Positions 8,851 through 17,318 of a stretch of 64,000 bases of DNA are shown piece by piece. Under the pieces are notes generated by a model. The model was not told the origin of the DNA. It did not search any database and saw only the letters and a program-made list of their open reading frames with translations. The stretch comes from JACPVF01 sp964502095 (lineage in GTDB: Bacteria > Chloroflexota > Anaerolineae > Anaerolineales > Villigracilaceae), in NCBI GenBank assembly GCA_964502095.1, contig CAZCUF010000002.1, positions 124,001-188,000 of the forward strand, written 5' to 3'. How positions within the stretch are numbered: position 1 is the stretch's first letter; every line of letters starts with the position of its first letter. A program made the position numbers and the translations under genes.

Positions 8851-10830
8851 ATGAACAACGACTTACAATCCCGTGCGATCAACACCATCCGTTTCCTTTC
8901 GGCTGATGCCGTTCAACAAGCCAATTCGGGTCATCCCGGACTTCCAATGGGCGCCGCCAGTATGGCTTTCACTTTATGGACGCGCCATTTGCGTCACAAC
9001 CCGCATAATCCCAAATGGCCCGGCCGCGACCGCTTCATTCTTTCGGGCGGACACGGCTCGATGCTCTTGTATTCTCTTCTGCATCTTACCGGTTATGATC
9101 TTCCCTTGGATCAAATCAAACGTTTCCGTCAGTGGGGCAGTATTACGCCCGGTCATCCCGAATATGGATTGACGCCCGGCGTGGAAACCACCACCGGCCC
9201 GCTTGGGCAGGGCTTTGCCACCGGCGTAGGCATGGCGATTGCCGCCACGCATCTCGCCGCGACGTTCAACCACCCCGGTTATGAACTGATCGACTCGCGC
9301 ATCTACGCCATTGTCACGGACGGCGATCTGATGGAGGGCATCTCATCCGAAGCGGCTTCGCTGGCCGGTCATTTACAGCTTGGCCGCATGATCTATCTTT
9401 ACGACGATAATCACGTTTCGATTGACGGCTCGACGGACCTGGCATTCGATGAAGATCGTTGCGCGCGCTTTGAAGCGTATGGCTGGCATGTTCAGCGGGT
9501 GCCGGACGGCAACGATGTGGAAGCCATCGATCAAGCCATTCGAGCCGCACAAGCCGACCCGCGGCCGTCGTTCATCGCGGTGCGCACACACATCGGTTAC
9601 GGCGCGCCTCATAAACAGGATACATCGAAGGCACACGGCGAACCGCTCGGTGACGACGAGTTGAACGCCGCCAAGCAAAACCTCGGCTGGCCGCTCGAGC
9701 CGCGCTTCTTCATTCCCGATGATGTGCTTGATTTCTTCCGCGGCGCAGTGGAGGCGGGCGCGCAGGCCGAGCAAGCCTGGCAAAAACGCTTCGCAGACTA
9801 TCGCAAAGCATTCCCTGAACTCGGCGCGGAATTGGAACGCCGTTTGAAGGGTGAGCTTCCTAAAGACTGGGAAGCTCAACTACCAACCTTCCCGGCGGAT
9901 GCAAAAGGCATGGCGACGCGCGCCGCCTCTGGAAAAGCGCTCAACGCACTGGCCGCGAAAATCCCTGAATTAATCGGCGGCTCGGCGGATTTGACGCCTT
10001 CCAACGACACCACGATTGTGGGCAGTTCCGATTTCCAGAAATCAACGCCCGAGGGAAGGAACTTCCATTTTGGCGTGCGCGAACATGCCATGAGCGCGGC
10101 CGTGAACGGTATGGCTTTATATGGCGGCGTGATTCCATTCGGCGGCACTTTCCTGATCTTCTCTGACTATGCGCGTCCCGCCGTTCGGATTGCGGCCCTG
10201 TCGCACATCCCGTCCATTTTTATTTATACACACGATAGCGTCGGCCTCGGTGAAGACGGCCCGACTCATCAACCGGTGGAACATTTGGCGGCCTTGCGCG
10301 CCATGCCGAATTTAACTGTAATCCGCCCGGCGGACGCCAATGAAACGGTGCAGGCTTGGAAGTATGCCGTCTCGCATCGAACCGGACCTGTGTTGTTTGC
10401 GCTCACCCGGCAGGCTATCCCCACTTTCGAGGCCCCCGCTTTTCCAACCGTCGAGAAGGGCGCGTACGTGTTGAAGGATTTCAGCAAAAAGAAACCCAAA
10501 TTGATTTTGATGGCTTCGGGCTCGGAAGTTTCGTTGATTTATGCCGCGGCAGAAAAGCTCGCCGAAGAGGGAGTCGCGGTGCGCGTGGTTTCATTCCCGT
10601 CGTGGGAGTTGTTCGAGCAACAGGATGAATCCTATCGCGAGTCCGTTTTGCCGCGCAGTGTCAAGGCGAGACTCGCCGTCGAAGCGGGAGTAAGCCTCGG
10701 CTGGGAAAGATACGCTTCGTCTGTCATCAGCATCGAAAGATTCGGCGCATCCGCTCCGTATAAAGTTATCTTTGAGCATTTGGGCTTCACGGTTGAAAAC
10801 GTGATCGCGCGGGCAAAGGAATTATTGTGA
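8851..10830 (+). CDS. tkt: transketolase
   Basis: Transketolase moves two-carbon ketol units between sugar phosphates in the non-oxidative pentose phosphate pathway, using thiamine diphosphate. The 659 residues are full length. Visible are the N-terminal SADAVQQANSGHPGLPMGAA block, HGSMLLYSLLHL, the ThDP-binding TDGDLMEGISSEA near residue 155, the pyrimidine-domain FGVREHAMSAAVNGMALYGG, and DSVGLGEDGPTHQPVEH. It is the first gene of an operon in which rpiB overlaps by four bases (GTGA), followed by tal/pgi, so all pentose-hexose interconversion steps are encoded together. Confidence 0.96.
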   Translation: MNNDLQSRAINTIRFLSADAVQQANSGHPGLPMGAASMAFTLWTRHLRHNPHNPKWPGRDRFILSGGHGSMLLYSLLHLTGYDLPLDQIKRFRQWGSITPGHPEYGLTPGVETTTGPLGQGFATGVGMAIAATHLAATFNHPGYELIDSRIYAIVTDGDLMEGISSEAASLAGHLQLGRMIYLYDDNHVSIDGSTDLAFDEDRCARFEAYGWHVQRVPDGNDVEAIDQAIRAAQADPRPSFIAVRTHIGYGAPHKQDTSKAHGEPLGDDELNAAKQNLGWPLEPRFFIPDDVLDFFRGAVEAGAQAEQAWQKRFADYRKAFPELGAELERRLKGELPKDWEAQLPTFPADAKGMATRAASGKALNALAAKIPELIGGSADLTPSNDTTIVGSSDFQKSTPEGRNFHFGVREHAMSAAVNGMALYGGVIPFGGTFLIFSDYARPAVRIAALSHIPSIFIYTHDSVGLGEDGPTHQPVEHLAALRAMPNLTVIRPADANETVQAWKYAVSHRTGPVLFALTRQAIPTFEAPAFPTVEKGAYVLKDFSKKKPKLILMASGSEVSLIYAAAEKLAEEGVAVRVVSFPSWELFEQQDESYRESVLPRSVKARLAVEAGVSLGWERYASSVISIERFGASAPYKVIFEHLGFTVENVIARAKELL

Positions 10831-11291
10831 AAATTGCCGTTGCCTGCGATCATGCAGGCTTTCCGTTGAAAGAGACAGTGTTGGAGGCCGTGCGCGCCGC
10901 GGGCCACGAGCCGCTCGATTTGGGGACGAACAGTACGCAAAGCGTGGACTTCCCGGACTTTACCGAAAAACTTGGAAGAAAGATTCAGTCGGGCGAAGCC
11001 GAACGCGGGATTCTGATTTGCGGCTCGGGTGTGGGCGCCTGTATCGCGGCGAATAAAATGAAGGGCGTGTATGCGGCGATCTGCCACGATACTTACTCGG
11101 CCGCGCAGGGCGTACTGCATGACGATATGAATGTTTTATGTTTGGGCGGCCGCGTGGTTGGAGTGGAACTTGCCAGGTCGCTGGCGTTGGCGTTCCTGCG
11201 CGCGAATTATATTGGGAACGATCCGGGCGGCGAGCGGCTGGCGCGCCGCGTGGGTAAGATTCGTAAAATGGAAAATGGAGAATCAGTTTAA
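10827..11291 (+). CDS. rpiB: ribose 5-phosphate isomerase B
   Basis: RpiB interconverts ribose 5-phosphate and ribulose 5-phosphate. The 154-residue protein opens with the family MKIAVACDHAGFPLKE, carries the active-site loop CGSGVGACIAANK with the catalytic cysteine, and DDMNVLCLGGRVVG. The start is GTG at 10827, overlapping the tkt stop (GTGA), which implies translational coupling. The substrate couples it to the neighbouring transketolase and transaldolase domains. The C-terminal tail after RRVGKIRKME is slightly variable, as usual. Confusion with LacAB-type isomerases is possible but the context favours RpiB. Confidence 0.94.
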   Translation: MKIAVACDHAGFPLKETVLEAVRAAGHEPLDLGTNSTQSVDFPDFTEKLGRKIQSGEAERGILICGSGVGACIAANKMKGVYAAICHDTYSAAQGVLHDDMNVLCLGGRVVGVELARSLALAFLRANYIGNDPGGERLARRVGKIRKMENGESV

Positions 11292-11360
11292 AAGCGGGAC
11301 TCCCGCCTGGCGCAACGCTGGATGCGCACAAGCGAAAAACCCGACTTTAGCGAGGAAACT

Positions 11361-14042
11361 ATGTCGACAAATATCGAACGACTGAACGCACTGGGACAAT
11401 CTCTTTGGTACGATAACATCGAGCGCCGTATTATTGAAAACGGCGAACTCAAGGCCATGATCGAGCGCGGCGACGTGCGCGGCATCACCTCCAACCCCAC
11501 TATTTTCAACAATGCCATTGCCAAGACGCACGATTACGACGCGGCTCTGATCCCGCTTTCATGGGCGGGCTGGGACGCGGAACGAATCTTCTGGGAATTG
11601 GCCGTCGAGGATATCCGCGCCGCCACAGATTTATTCCGTCCGCTGTACGATAGAACCAACGGCGCAGATGGATATGTGAGTATCGAAGTGAGTCCGTTTC
11701 TGGCGCACGACGCCGAGGCGAGCGCCGCGCAGGCCCAGCAGTTGTGGGCGCGCGTGGCCCGTCCGAATCTGATGGTTAAAATCCCTGCCACAAAAGAAGG
11801 TATTCCCGCCATCCGCGCTGGCATCGCGGCGGGCGTAAACATCAATATCACCCTGATCTTTTCCATCGCGCGTTATATCGAAGTGATCAACGCGTATCTA
11901 AGCGGACTGGAAGACCGCCTCGCGGCGGGACTTCCCATTGATCGTATCGCCTCGGTGGCCTCGTTCTTCGTTTCGCGCGTGGATACAAAAGTGGATGGCC
12001 ATCTGCCTGAAGGCTCTCCACTGCGCGGGCAGGTGGCCGTAGCCAACGCCAAACTTGCCTACGAAGAATTCGAAACCTATTTTGCAGGCGAGCGCTGGGA
12101 GAAACTCAAAGCCCGCGGCGCGCGCTTACAGCGTCCGTTATGGGCTTCCACCAGCACCAAGAATCCCGCGTACTCCGATACGCTCTATGTGGATAACCTG
12201 ATCGGCCCGCACACGGTCAATACGGTTCCGGCGCAAACGCTGGCGGCTCTGCGCGATCATGCAACTGTCGCGGTCACGATCAATCGGGATGTAGACCAGG
12301 CGCGTGAGACCATCACGAAGCTGGAAGCCGCGGGCATTTCGATGAAGCAGGTCACACAGGAATTGGAAGACGAAGGCGTGCAGACGTTTGAAGTGGCATT
12401 CACATCCCTGCTCAAGACGATTGACGATAGGAAGAAAAGCGCCGCCTCGCAACTTGGACCTTTGGCTGATTCCGTTTCCAAACGCATCGCCAAGCTCGAA
12501 GCGGATTCGGTTCCCGCGCGGCTGTGGAAGCACGATCCCTCGTTATGGACAACCGACCCCGCGGGGCAGGCCGAAGTGAAGATTCGCATGGGCTGGCTGG
12601 ACCTGCCCGAATCATCCCGCGCCGCGGTTTCGGAAATCACAGCCTTCGCGAGTCAAGTTTACCAGGCGGGCATCAGAAAATTTCTGGTGCTGGGCATGGG
12701 CGGTTCGTCGCTTGCGCCCGAAGTGTTCTCGCGCTTCTTCCCACAACCGGACTGCGAACTGGCGATTCTCGATACCACCGATCCCGCGCAAGTACGCGCG
12801 GCCACCAGGGAATTTCCGCCCGCTGAAACACTTTACATCGTCTCCAGCAAATCGGGCGGCACAGCGGAAGTGATGGCCGCATTCCATTATTTCTGGGAGC
12901 AGGCGAATCGTGATGGTTCACACTTTATTGCAGTGACCGACCCCGGCACTGCATTGGAATCTCTGGCGCGCACACATAATTTTCGAAAAGTGTTCAATGC
13001 CAATCCAAATGTCGGCGGCCGTTACTCGGCGCTGACTCATTTCGGCCTGGTTCCGGCTGGTTTGCTGGGCGTGGACTTGAATCAACTGCTGGCGCGCGCC
13101 GCATGGATGCGCGAGCGCTCGACGAGCAATGTTCCCGCGGCACGCAACCCCGGGCTGACACTGGGCGCCGTCATCGGCGAAGCGGCGCTCGAAGGCCGCG
13201 ACAAGTTGACGGTCCTGGCCGATGCGCCTTTGTCCTCGTTCGGATCGTGGCTCGAGCAGTTGATCGCTGAATCAAGCGGGAAACAGAACAAAGGCGTTAT
13301 CCCGGTGGACTTGGAACCGATTGGCAAGCCGTCGGTCTATGGCAAGGACCGTTTGTTTGTGTACCTGCGGCAGACCGGCGAACAGGACGCGGCGGTACAG
13401 GCTTTGTCGAAAGCCGGTTTCCCTGTGCTGGAGTTCCCCGTCAAAGACGCGTATGATCTGGGCGCAGAGTTCTACCGCTGGGAGATAGCCATCGCAACGG
13501 CTTGTCATATTTTAGGCGTGAACGCGTTCAACCAGCCCAATGTGCAGGATGCGAAAGACCGCACCAATGCCAAGATTGCGGAGTTCCACAAAAAAGGAAA
13601 ACTGACGGAAACGGATGTGGTGAAGGCCGAACGTTCAAAGTCCGCGCTTAAGAAATTTCTTGCGCTGGCCAAAGCGGGAAATTATGTGGCGGTCAATGCC
13701 TATCTGCCGCGTAACGAGAAGACCTCCGCGGCATTGACCAAACTCCGCACAGCCCTGCGAAAGAAGACCGGCTGTGCCACAACGGTGGGATTCGGCCCGC
13801 GCTATTTACATTCAACGGGTCAACTGCACAAAGGCGGTCCGAATACCGGCTTGTTCTTATTGTTGACCGTTTCAACCGGAAAAGATGTGAACATCCCAAC
13901 CGAAGCGATGACGTATGGAACACTGCAACAGGCGCAAGTCATCGGTGAACGTGAAGCGTTGAAAGCGCGCCGCCGGCGCGTGTTGCGAATTCATCTCGAA
14001 AAACCTGCCGATGTGCGCTTGTTGATGGACGCACTGAAATGA
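11361..14042 (+). CDS. bifunctional transaldolase / glucose-6-phosphate isomerase
   Basis: An 893-residue fusion. The N-terminal half (about 1-370) is transaldolase, with WYDNIERR, GITSNPTIFNNAI and the Schiff-base lysine in NLMVKIPATKEG. The C-terminal half (about 390-893) is phosphoglucose isomerase, with LGMGGSSLAPEVF, SSKSGGTAEVMA, VGGRYSALTHFGLVPAG and NQPNVQDAKD. It would connect the pentose phosphate pathway to fructose- and glucose-6-phosphate in one polypeptide. I chose ATG 11361 (GAGGAAACT before it) rather than the in-frame ATG at 11322, because homologous transaldolases start near MSTNIERLNALGQSLWYD. Such Tal-Pgi fusions are known from Chloroflexota and some other phyla. The next gene overlaps by four bases. 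Confidence 0.93.
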   Translation: MSTNIERLNALGQSLWYDNIERRIIENGELKAMIERGDVRGITSNPTIFNNAIAKTHDYDAALIPLSWAGWDAERIFWELAVEDIRAATDLFRPLYDRTNGADGYVSIEVSPFLAHDAEASAAQAQQLWARVARPNLMVKIPATKEGIPAIRAGIAAGVNINITLIFSIARYIEVINAYLSGLEDRLAAGLPIDRIASVASFFVSRVDTKVDGHLPEGSPLRGQVAVANAKLAYEEFETYFAGERWEKLKARGARLQRPLWASTSTKNPAYSDTLYVDNLIGPHTVNTVPAQTLAALRDHATVAVTINRDVDQARETITKLEAAGISMKQVTQELEDEGVQTFEVAFTSLLKTIDDRKKSAASQLGPLADSVSKRIAKLEADSVPARLWKHDPSLWTTDPAGQAEVKIRMGWLDLPESSRAAVSEITAFASQVYQAGIRKFLVLGMGGSSLAPEVFSRFFPQPDCELAILDTTDPAQVRAATREFPPAETLYIVSSKSGGTAEVMAAFHYFWEQANRDGSHFIAVTDPGTALESLARTHNFRKVFNANPNVGGRYSALTHFGLVPAGLLGVDLNQLLARAAWMRERSTSNVPAARNPGLTLGAVIGEAALEGRDKLTVLADAPLSSFGSWLEQLIAESSGKQNKGVIPVDLEPIGKPSVYGKDRLFVYLRQTGEQDAAVQALSKAGFPVLEFPVKDAYDLGAEFYRWEIAIATACHILGVNAFNQPNVQDAKDRTNAKIAEFHKKGKLTETDVVKAERSKSALKKFLALAKAGNYVAVNAYLPRNEKTSAALTKLRTALRKKTGCATTVGFGPRYLHSTGQLHKGGPNTGLFLLLTVSTGKDVNIPTEAMTYGTLQQAQVIGEREALKARRRRVLRIHLEKPADVRLLMDALK

Positions 14043-14374
14043 GTGAACTGGCTCAATTCAAATGTGTGGCCTGCCGTGGCGGTGAGCCGCCTTTGACCGA
14101 CGCTGAAATCGCGGAATTTCATCCGCAAGTGCCTGAATGGCAGATCAGGGAAGTGGATGGGATGAAGCGCCTGGAGCGCGTCTTCAAAGTGAAGAACTTT
14201 GTGGAAGCGCTGGCCCTGACAAGCAAAGTTGCGATGATCGCCGAGAAGGAAGATCATCATCCAATGATAGTTACCGAATACGGGAGAGTAACCGTCGCTT
14301 GGTGGACGCATAAGATCAAGGGCCTGCATAAGAACGATTTCATCATGGCGGCCAAGACAGACGCGTTGTTATAG
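14039..14374 (+). CDS. pterin-4a-carbinolamine dehydratase
   Basis: The 111-residue protein belongs to the PCD/DCoH family, which dehydrates 4a-hydroxytetrahydrobiopterin. The catalytic EDHHPMIVTEYGRVTVAWWTH region is intact, with the His-His-Pro and the distal His. An N-terminal CVACRGGEPPL segment with a CxxC is seen in many bacterial members. No aromatic amino acid hydroxylase is present in the window, so the usual partner is missing; in such genomes PCD may support molybdopterin or other pterin metabolism, which is only a suggestion. The ATG overlaps the tal/pgi stop (ATGA), tying its expression to the pentose phosphate operon. A strong hairpin follows at 14380. Confidence 0.9.
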   Translation: MSELAQFKCVACRGGEPPLTDAEIAEFHPQVPEWQIREVDGMKRLERVFKVKNFVEALALTSKVAMIAEKEDHHPMIVTEYGRVTVAWWTHKIKGLHKNDFIMAAKTDALL

Positions 14375-14379
14375 AAGCA

Positions 14380-14407
14380 AAAGACGGACTTCGCGAAGTC
14401 AGTCTTT
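14380..14407. terminator. bidirectional terminator between convergent units
   Basis: AAAGAC pairs with GTCTTT around an inner GACTT/AAGTC stem, followed by GTTTTA on the plus strand and by TTGCTTC on the minus strand. It begins 6 bases after the pterin dehydratase stop and ends 3 bases before the stop of the minus-strand radical SAM gene, so it serves both. Confidence 0.8.
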
Positions 14408-14410
14408 GTT

Positions 14411-15331
14411 TTATCGGAAGGGTTTTTCCTGTGTGAAGTCGGGGAGATAGTTGGTCTGACTTTCGAGTTCCTGAACGAAGGCGTTTTCCAGCCCGAGGTC
14501 GAGCGCATATTCGGTGATCTCGTCGTATTCTTCGGCGGTCAGAGTTCGGTCTATGCCGGGATATTTGTGAGCTTTATGCTGGGGAGAATATTGCGACATG
14601 ATGCTGACAAAAACATCCGGGGAGAGACTCGCCAGAAAACGGAGGCAGGTCCGGGTGTCGTCAAGATGACCGGGCAGGATCAGATGACGCACCAGTAAGC
14701 CGCGTCGCGCGATGCCGTCCTCGTCCATTTGCAAATGACCGACCTGATCCAGCATCTCGCGTAAAACGCCGGGGATGATTTCCGCGTAATCGAGCACGGC
14801 GGAATAGCGTTTGCCGAGCGCGTCGTCCATGTATTTGATGTCGGGCAGGTAAATATCCACCAGGCCGCGGATCTGCCGCAGGGCGTCCACGGAATCGTAT
14901 CCGCTGGTGTTGTACACGATGGGGAGACTCAGCCCTTTGGCTTTGGCGGCTTGAATGGCTTCGGCCATTTGAAAGATCATGTGCGAAGGCGTGACGAAGT
15001 TGATATTATGCGCGCCCCGTTCCTGCAGGGACAGCATTTCGTCCGCCAGTTCGCGCACGGTCAGGACTCTTGTATGATGTCGTTGAAACTCCTGGCTGAT
15101 CTGATGGTTCTGACAGAACACACAGCGCAGGTTACAGCCCGCGAAGAAGACGGCGCCCGAGCCTTTCGTCCCGGAAATGGGAGGCTCTTCTCCGAAGTGC
15201 AGGCCGATGTGCGAGACTCGAATCTCCGCGCCGATGCGGCAGACGGCCAATTTGCCCTCCAGCCGGTTGACTCCGCATTCACGCGGACAGCAGACGCAGT
15301 AACTCAATTGATCGGTGAACGGCGCGCTCAT
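14411..15331 (-). CDS. radical SAM protein, PflA/PflX-like (COG1313 type)
   Basis: A 306-residue radical SAM enzyme. The AdoMet [4Fe-4S] motif is Cys66-x3-Cys70-x2-Cys73 in GCNLRCVFCQN, and a cysteine-rich N-terminus (Cys12, 14, 15, 19 and 31 in YCVCCPRECG...AVCRIG) resembles the extra metal site of the COG1313 branch of pyruvate-formate-lyase-activating-enzyme relatives. Glycine-rich GTKGSGAVFFAG precedes the motif as in the family. The substrate is unknown; no glycyl radical enzyme is in the window. A TATAAT lies at 15374-15379 upstream. It is convergent with the pentose phosphate operon and shares its terminator. Confidence 0.85.
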   Translation of the reverse strand: MSAPFTDQLSYCVCCPRECGVNRLEGKLAVCRIGAEIRVSHIGLHFGEEPPISGTKGSGAVFFAGCNLRCVFCQNHQISQEFQRHHTRVLTVRELADEMLSLQERGAHNINFVTPSHMIFQMAEAIQAAKAKGLSLPIVYNTSGYDSVDALRQIRGLVDIYLPDIKYMDDALGKRYSAVLDYAEIIPGVLREMLDQVGHLQMDEDGIARRGLLVRHLILPGHLDDTRTCLRFLASLSPDVFVSIMSQYSPQHKAHKYPGIDRTLTAEEYDEITEYALDLGLENAFVQELESQTNYLPDFTQEKPFR

Positions 15332-15373
15332 TGTTTTTGCAGGCAGTTAGCGGATTCGGATGCGATGCGTCCG

Positions 15374-15379
15374 ATTATA
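15374..15379 (-). promoter_or_regulatory. -10 element for the radical SAM gene
   Basis: A perfect TATAAT on the minus strand lies 43 bases before the ATG of the radical SAM gene and just downstream of the bacterioferritin terminator. No good -35 hexamer is visible, because the matching position falls in the T tract of that terminator. Confidence 0.4.
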
Positions 15380-15399
15380 CCTGTCCATCCTCGTAAAAA

Positions 15400-15431
15400 A
15401 TAAATCGGTCTACGCGCGTAGACCGATTTAT
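15400..15431 (-). terminator. terminator of the bacterioferritin gene
   Basis: A perfect 32-base palindrome (arms ATAAATCGGTCTACGC and its complement) followed on the minus strand by TTTTTTACG. It lies 28 bases after the bfr stop. The perfect stem and six-T tract are those of a strong intrinsic terminator. Confidence 0.9.
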
Positions 15432-15459
15432 CCCGGCGGCGTGCATGCCGTTCGGCGCT

Positions 15460-15936
15460 TTAGCCTTCCGCGCCGGTTTGGTTGCTCAGGTAATTTTCCA
15501 GGCCCATTTGCTCGATCTGAGCGCGCTGTTTGGCGGCCCAGTCGTGATGCCCTTCCTCCATTTTGAGAATGGTCGTCAGCAAATCGGCCGTGGATTGGTC
15601 GCTAACCTCGCCCGCCAATTGGATGCTTGCGTTGTAGGCCCGGATGGCGCCCAATTCCGCTTCCTGATCGTTGGTCACCATGTCGGATACGTTTTTACCG
15701 ATCTTCATGGGATTGAGTTTGGATACGATCGGCATTCCTTCCAAAAACAGGATGCGCTGAATCAGCCACTCGGCGTGATGCATTTCATCCTTTGCCTGCT
15801 GTTCGATGGCCTTATGAAGTTTTTCGTAGCCCCAGCTATCGCACATCTCGGAATGTACCATGTACTGACTGATGGCGGTCAGTTCGTCGGCCAGAAGGTC
15901 GTTCAAGGCTTTAAGTAGTTTTTCGTCGCCTTTCAT
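15460..15936 (-). CDS. bfr: bacterioferritin
   Basis: Bacterioferritin oxidises and stores iron in a 24-mer cytoplasmic shell. The 158-residue protein has every ferroxidase ligand at the usual number: Glu18, Glu51, His54, Glu94, Glu127 and His130. Met52, the axial haem ligand of true bacterioferritins, is present too. The start at 15936 is chosen because AAAGGAG sits 5-6 bases before this ATG and it gives the family N-terminus; a longer frame upstream adds 35 unrelated residues. It lies downstream of a ferritin-like/VIT1 exporter on the same strand with a 173-base gap, so storage and export of iron are encoded side by side. Confidence 0.95.
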   Translation of the reverse strand: MKGDEKLLKALNDLLADELTAISQYMVHSEMCDSWGYEKLHKAIEQQAKDEMHHAEWLIQRILFLEGMPIVSKLNPMKIGKNVSDMVTNDQEAELGAIRAYNASIQLAGEVSDQSTADLLTTILKMEEGHHDWAAKQRAQIEQMGLENYLSNQTGAEG

Positions 15937-16109
15937 TTCGCTCCTTTCATATGGCTGTATTTTGATGGCTGTGCCCACTGTAACATGCCGGCGCGGAAAG
16001 GGAACCTGAACAATGTCCCTATTCCTTATGCAACTTATCACTTTTAGGAATCAAGAGGATTCTTCGTAAGTGAGCAAAGTCCATTCGATGAGGCGTCTAA
16101 TGATTTGTG

Positions 16110-17279
16110 CTACCCAACCATCGTTCCGAAGAGCAGGCCGAGCGCGTAGGTGATGAGCGCTTCGCCCAAACCGATGATCGTCATTTCCGCGCCACTGCGC
16201 CACGGGCTTAAACCGGTCACTACGGTTTTGGCCGCGCCAATCGCAAAGTGCGCCAGCGTGCTGATCACAAACGAGGCAATCACAGCCGGATATCCGTCCG
16301 TAAAAAAGAACGGAATAATCGGGATGAACGCCCCGAGCGCGGTGGAAATTGTGGCCGAGACCGCCGCCACCCACGGGTTGGGAAAAGATTGATCCGACAA
16401 GCCCAATTCCTCGTTGCCGAGCGTTTTCAACGCCGATGCCGGGTCGGCAATCAAATGCGCGGCCAGTGTCTTGGCTTCCGCTTCGGGCACGCCTTTGAGT
16501 TGGTAGAAAAGCGCCAGTTCCTCTTCTTCTTCTTCGGGGTTTTCCTCCAGCTCCTGTTTCTCGCGGCGAAACTCCGCCTCCTGCACTTCGCGCTCGGTTT
16601 GAGTAGCCAGATACGCGCCCGAGCCCATGGATAAGGCCGAGGCCAGCATGCCAGCCAACCCCGCCACCAAAACCGCAGGGCCTCCGGCGGTAGCGCCTGC
16701 CACGCCCGAAACGATTCCGAACACCGCGCCGAGTCCATCGTTGGCGCCGTAAATCGCCTGACCGAGCCAGCCGCCGCCGCTGCGATGCCAGCTCTCGCGG
16801 TGCAGGATCATATCCAGCCGCGCCTGCAAACTGAGTGGGGCGCTGGCCGCGGCATTCTTGGACTTTTGCATGGCTCCACTATGAACCACTTCGTCATGGC
16901 GGACGGATTGGATCGCGGAACGATCCGCTTCCGTTGGCGCGGCCTCAGCCAATGACGCGTACATTTGAGTGTCGCTAGTCTCGTTGCTTTCGATGCGTTT
17001 GAGCGCGTTATCGGTGCCGCTTTGCACCAGCGCCCAGCGCCAGATTCGCTGGCCGAAAGTTTCGCGGTCGGGGGGGATTTGCGCGCCGAGTTCCTGTAAA
17101 CGTTGAATCCACTGCCGGGCATGGCGCTGTTCGGTTTCCGCCAGGCCGATCAGGGCTTTTTTTCTGGCTTCGTTCGTTTCCCGCTCGGCGAGATTGCGAT
17201 AGATTCTTTGGCTGGCCCGTTCTTTTTGTAGAGCTTCTTTCAAACCGTTAATAAATTTTGTTTGTTCTTTTGAATTCAA
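16110..17279 (-). CDS. ferritin-like (erythrin) domain fused to VIT1/CCC1-type iron transporter, MbfA-like
   Basis: A 389-residue membrane protein. The N-terminal 140 residues are a rubrerythrin/ferritin-like four-helix domain with Glu and His pairs typical of a diiron site (ERASQRIYRNLAE and ETEQRHARQW). The rest is a VIT1/CCC1 domain of about five helices starting at GGGWLGQAIYGANDGLGAVFG, with the cytoplasmic metal-binding insertion between helices 2 and 3 (QTEREVQEAEF...EEEEEELALFYQLKG), here unusually glutamate-rich. Alphaproteobacterial MbfA, of the same architecture, exports iron and prevents peroxide stress. The gene lies between an aldo-keto reductase (39 bases) and bfr on the same strand. 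Confidence 0.88.
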   Translation of the reverse strand: MNSKEQTKFINGLKEALQKERASQRIYRNLAERETNEARKKALIGLAETEQRHARQWIQRLQELGAQIPPDRETFGQRIWRWALVQSGTDNALKRIESNETSDTQMYASLAEAAPTEADRSAIQSVRHDEVVHSGAMQKSKNAAASAPLSLQARLDMILHRESWHRSGGGWLGQAIYGANDGLGAVFGIVSGVAGATAGGPAVLVAGLAGMLASALSMGSGAYLATQTEREVQEAEFRREKQELEENPEEEEEELALFYQLKGVPEAEAKTLAAHLIADPASALKTLGNEELGLSDQSFPNPWVAAVSATISTALGAFIPIIPFFFTDGYPAVIASFVISTLAHFAIGAAKTVVTGLSPWRSGAEMTIIGLGEALITYALGLLFGTMVG

Positions 17280-17318
17280 AATGTTCTCCCTGCGCGATGG
17301 CGATATCGCATCTATGAA

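Noticed and set aside
15937..16041. 35-residue N-terminal extension of bacterioferritin
   Set aside because: The ATG at 15936 has an ideal ribosome site and gives ferroxidase ligands at standard numbering; the extension is unlike the family.
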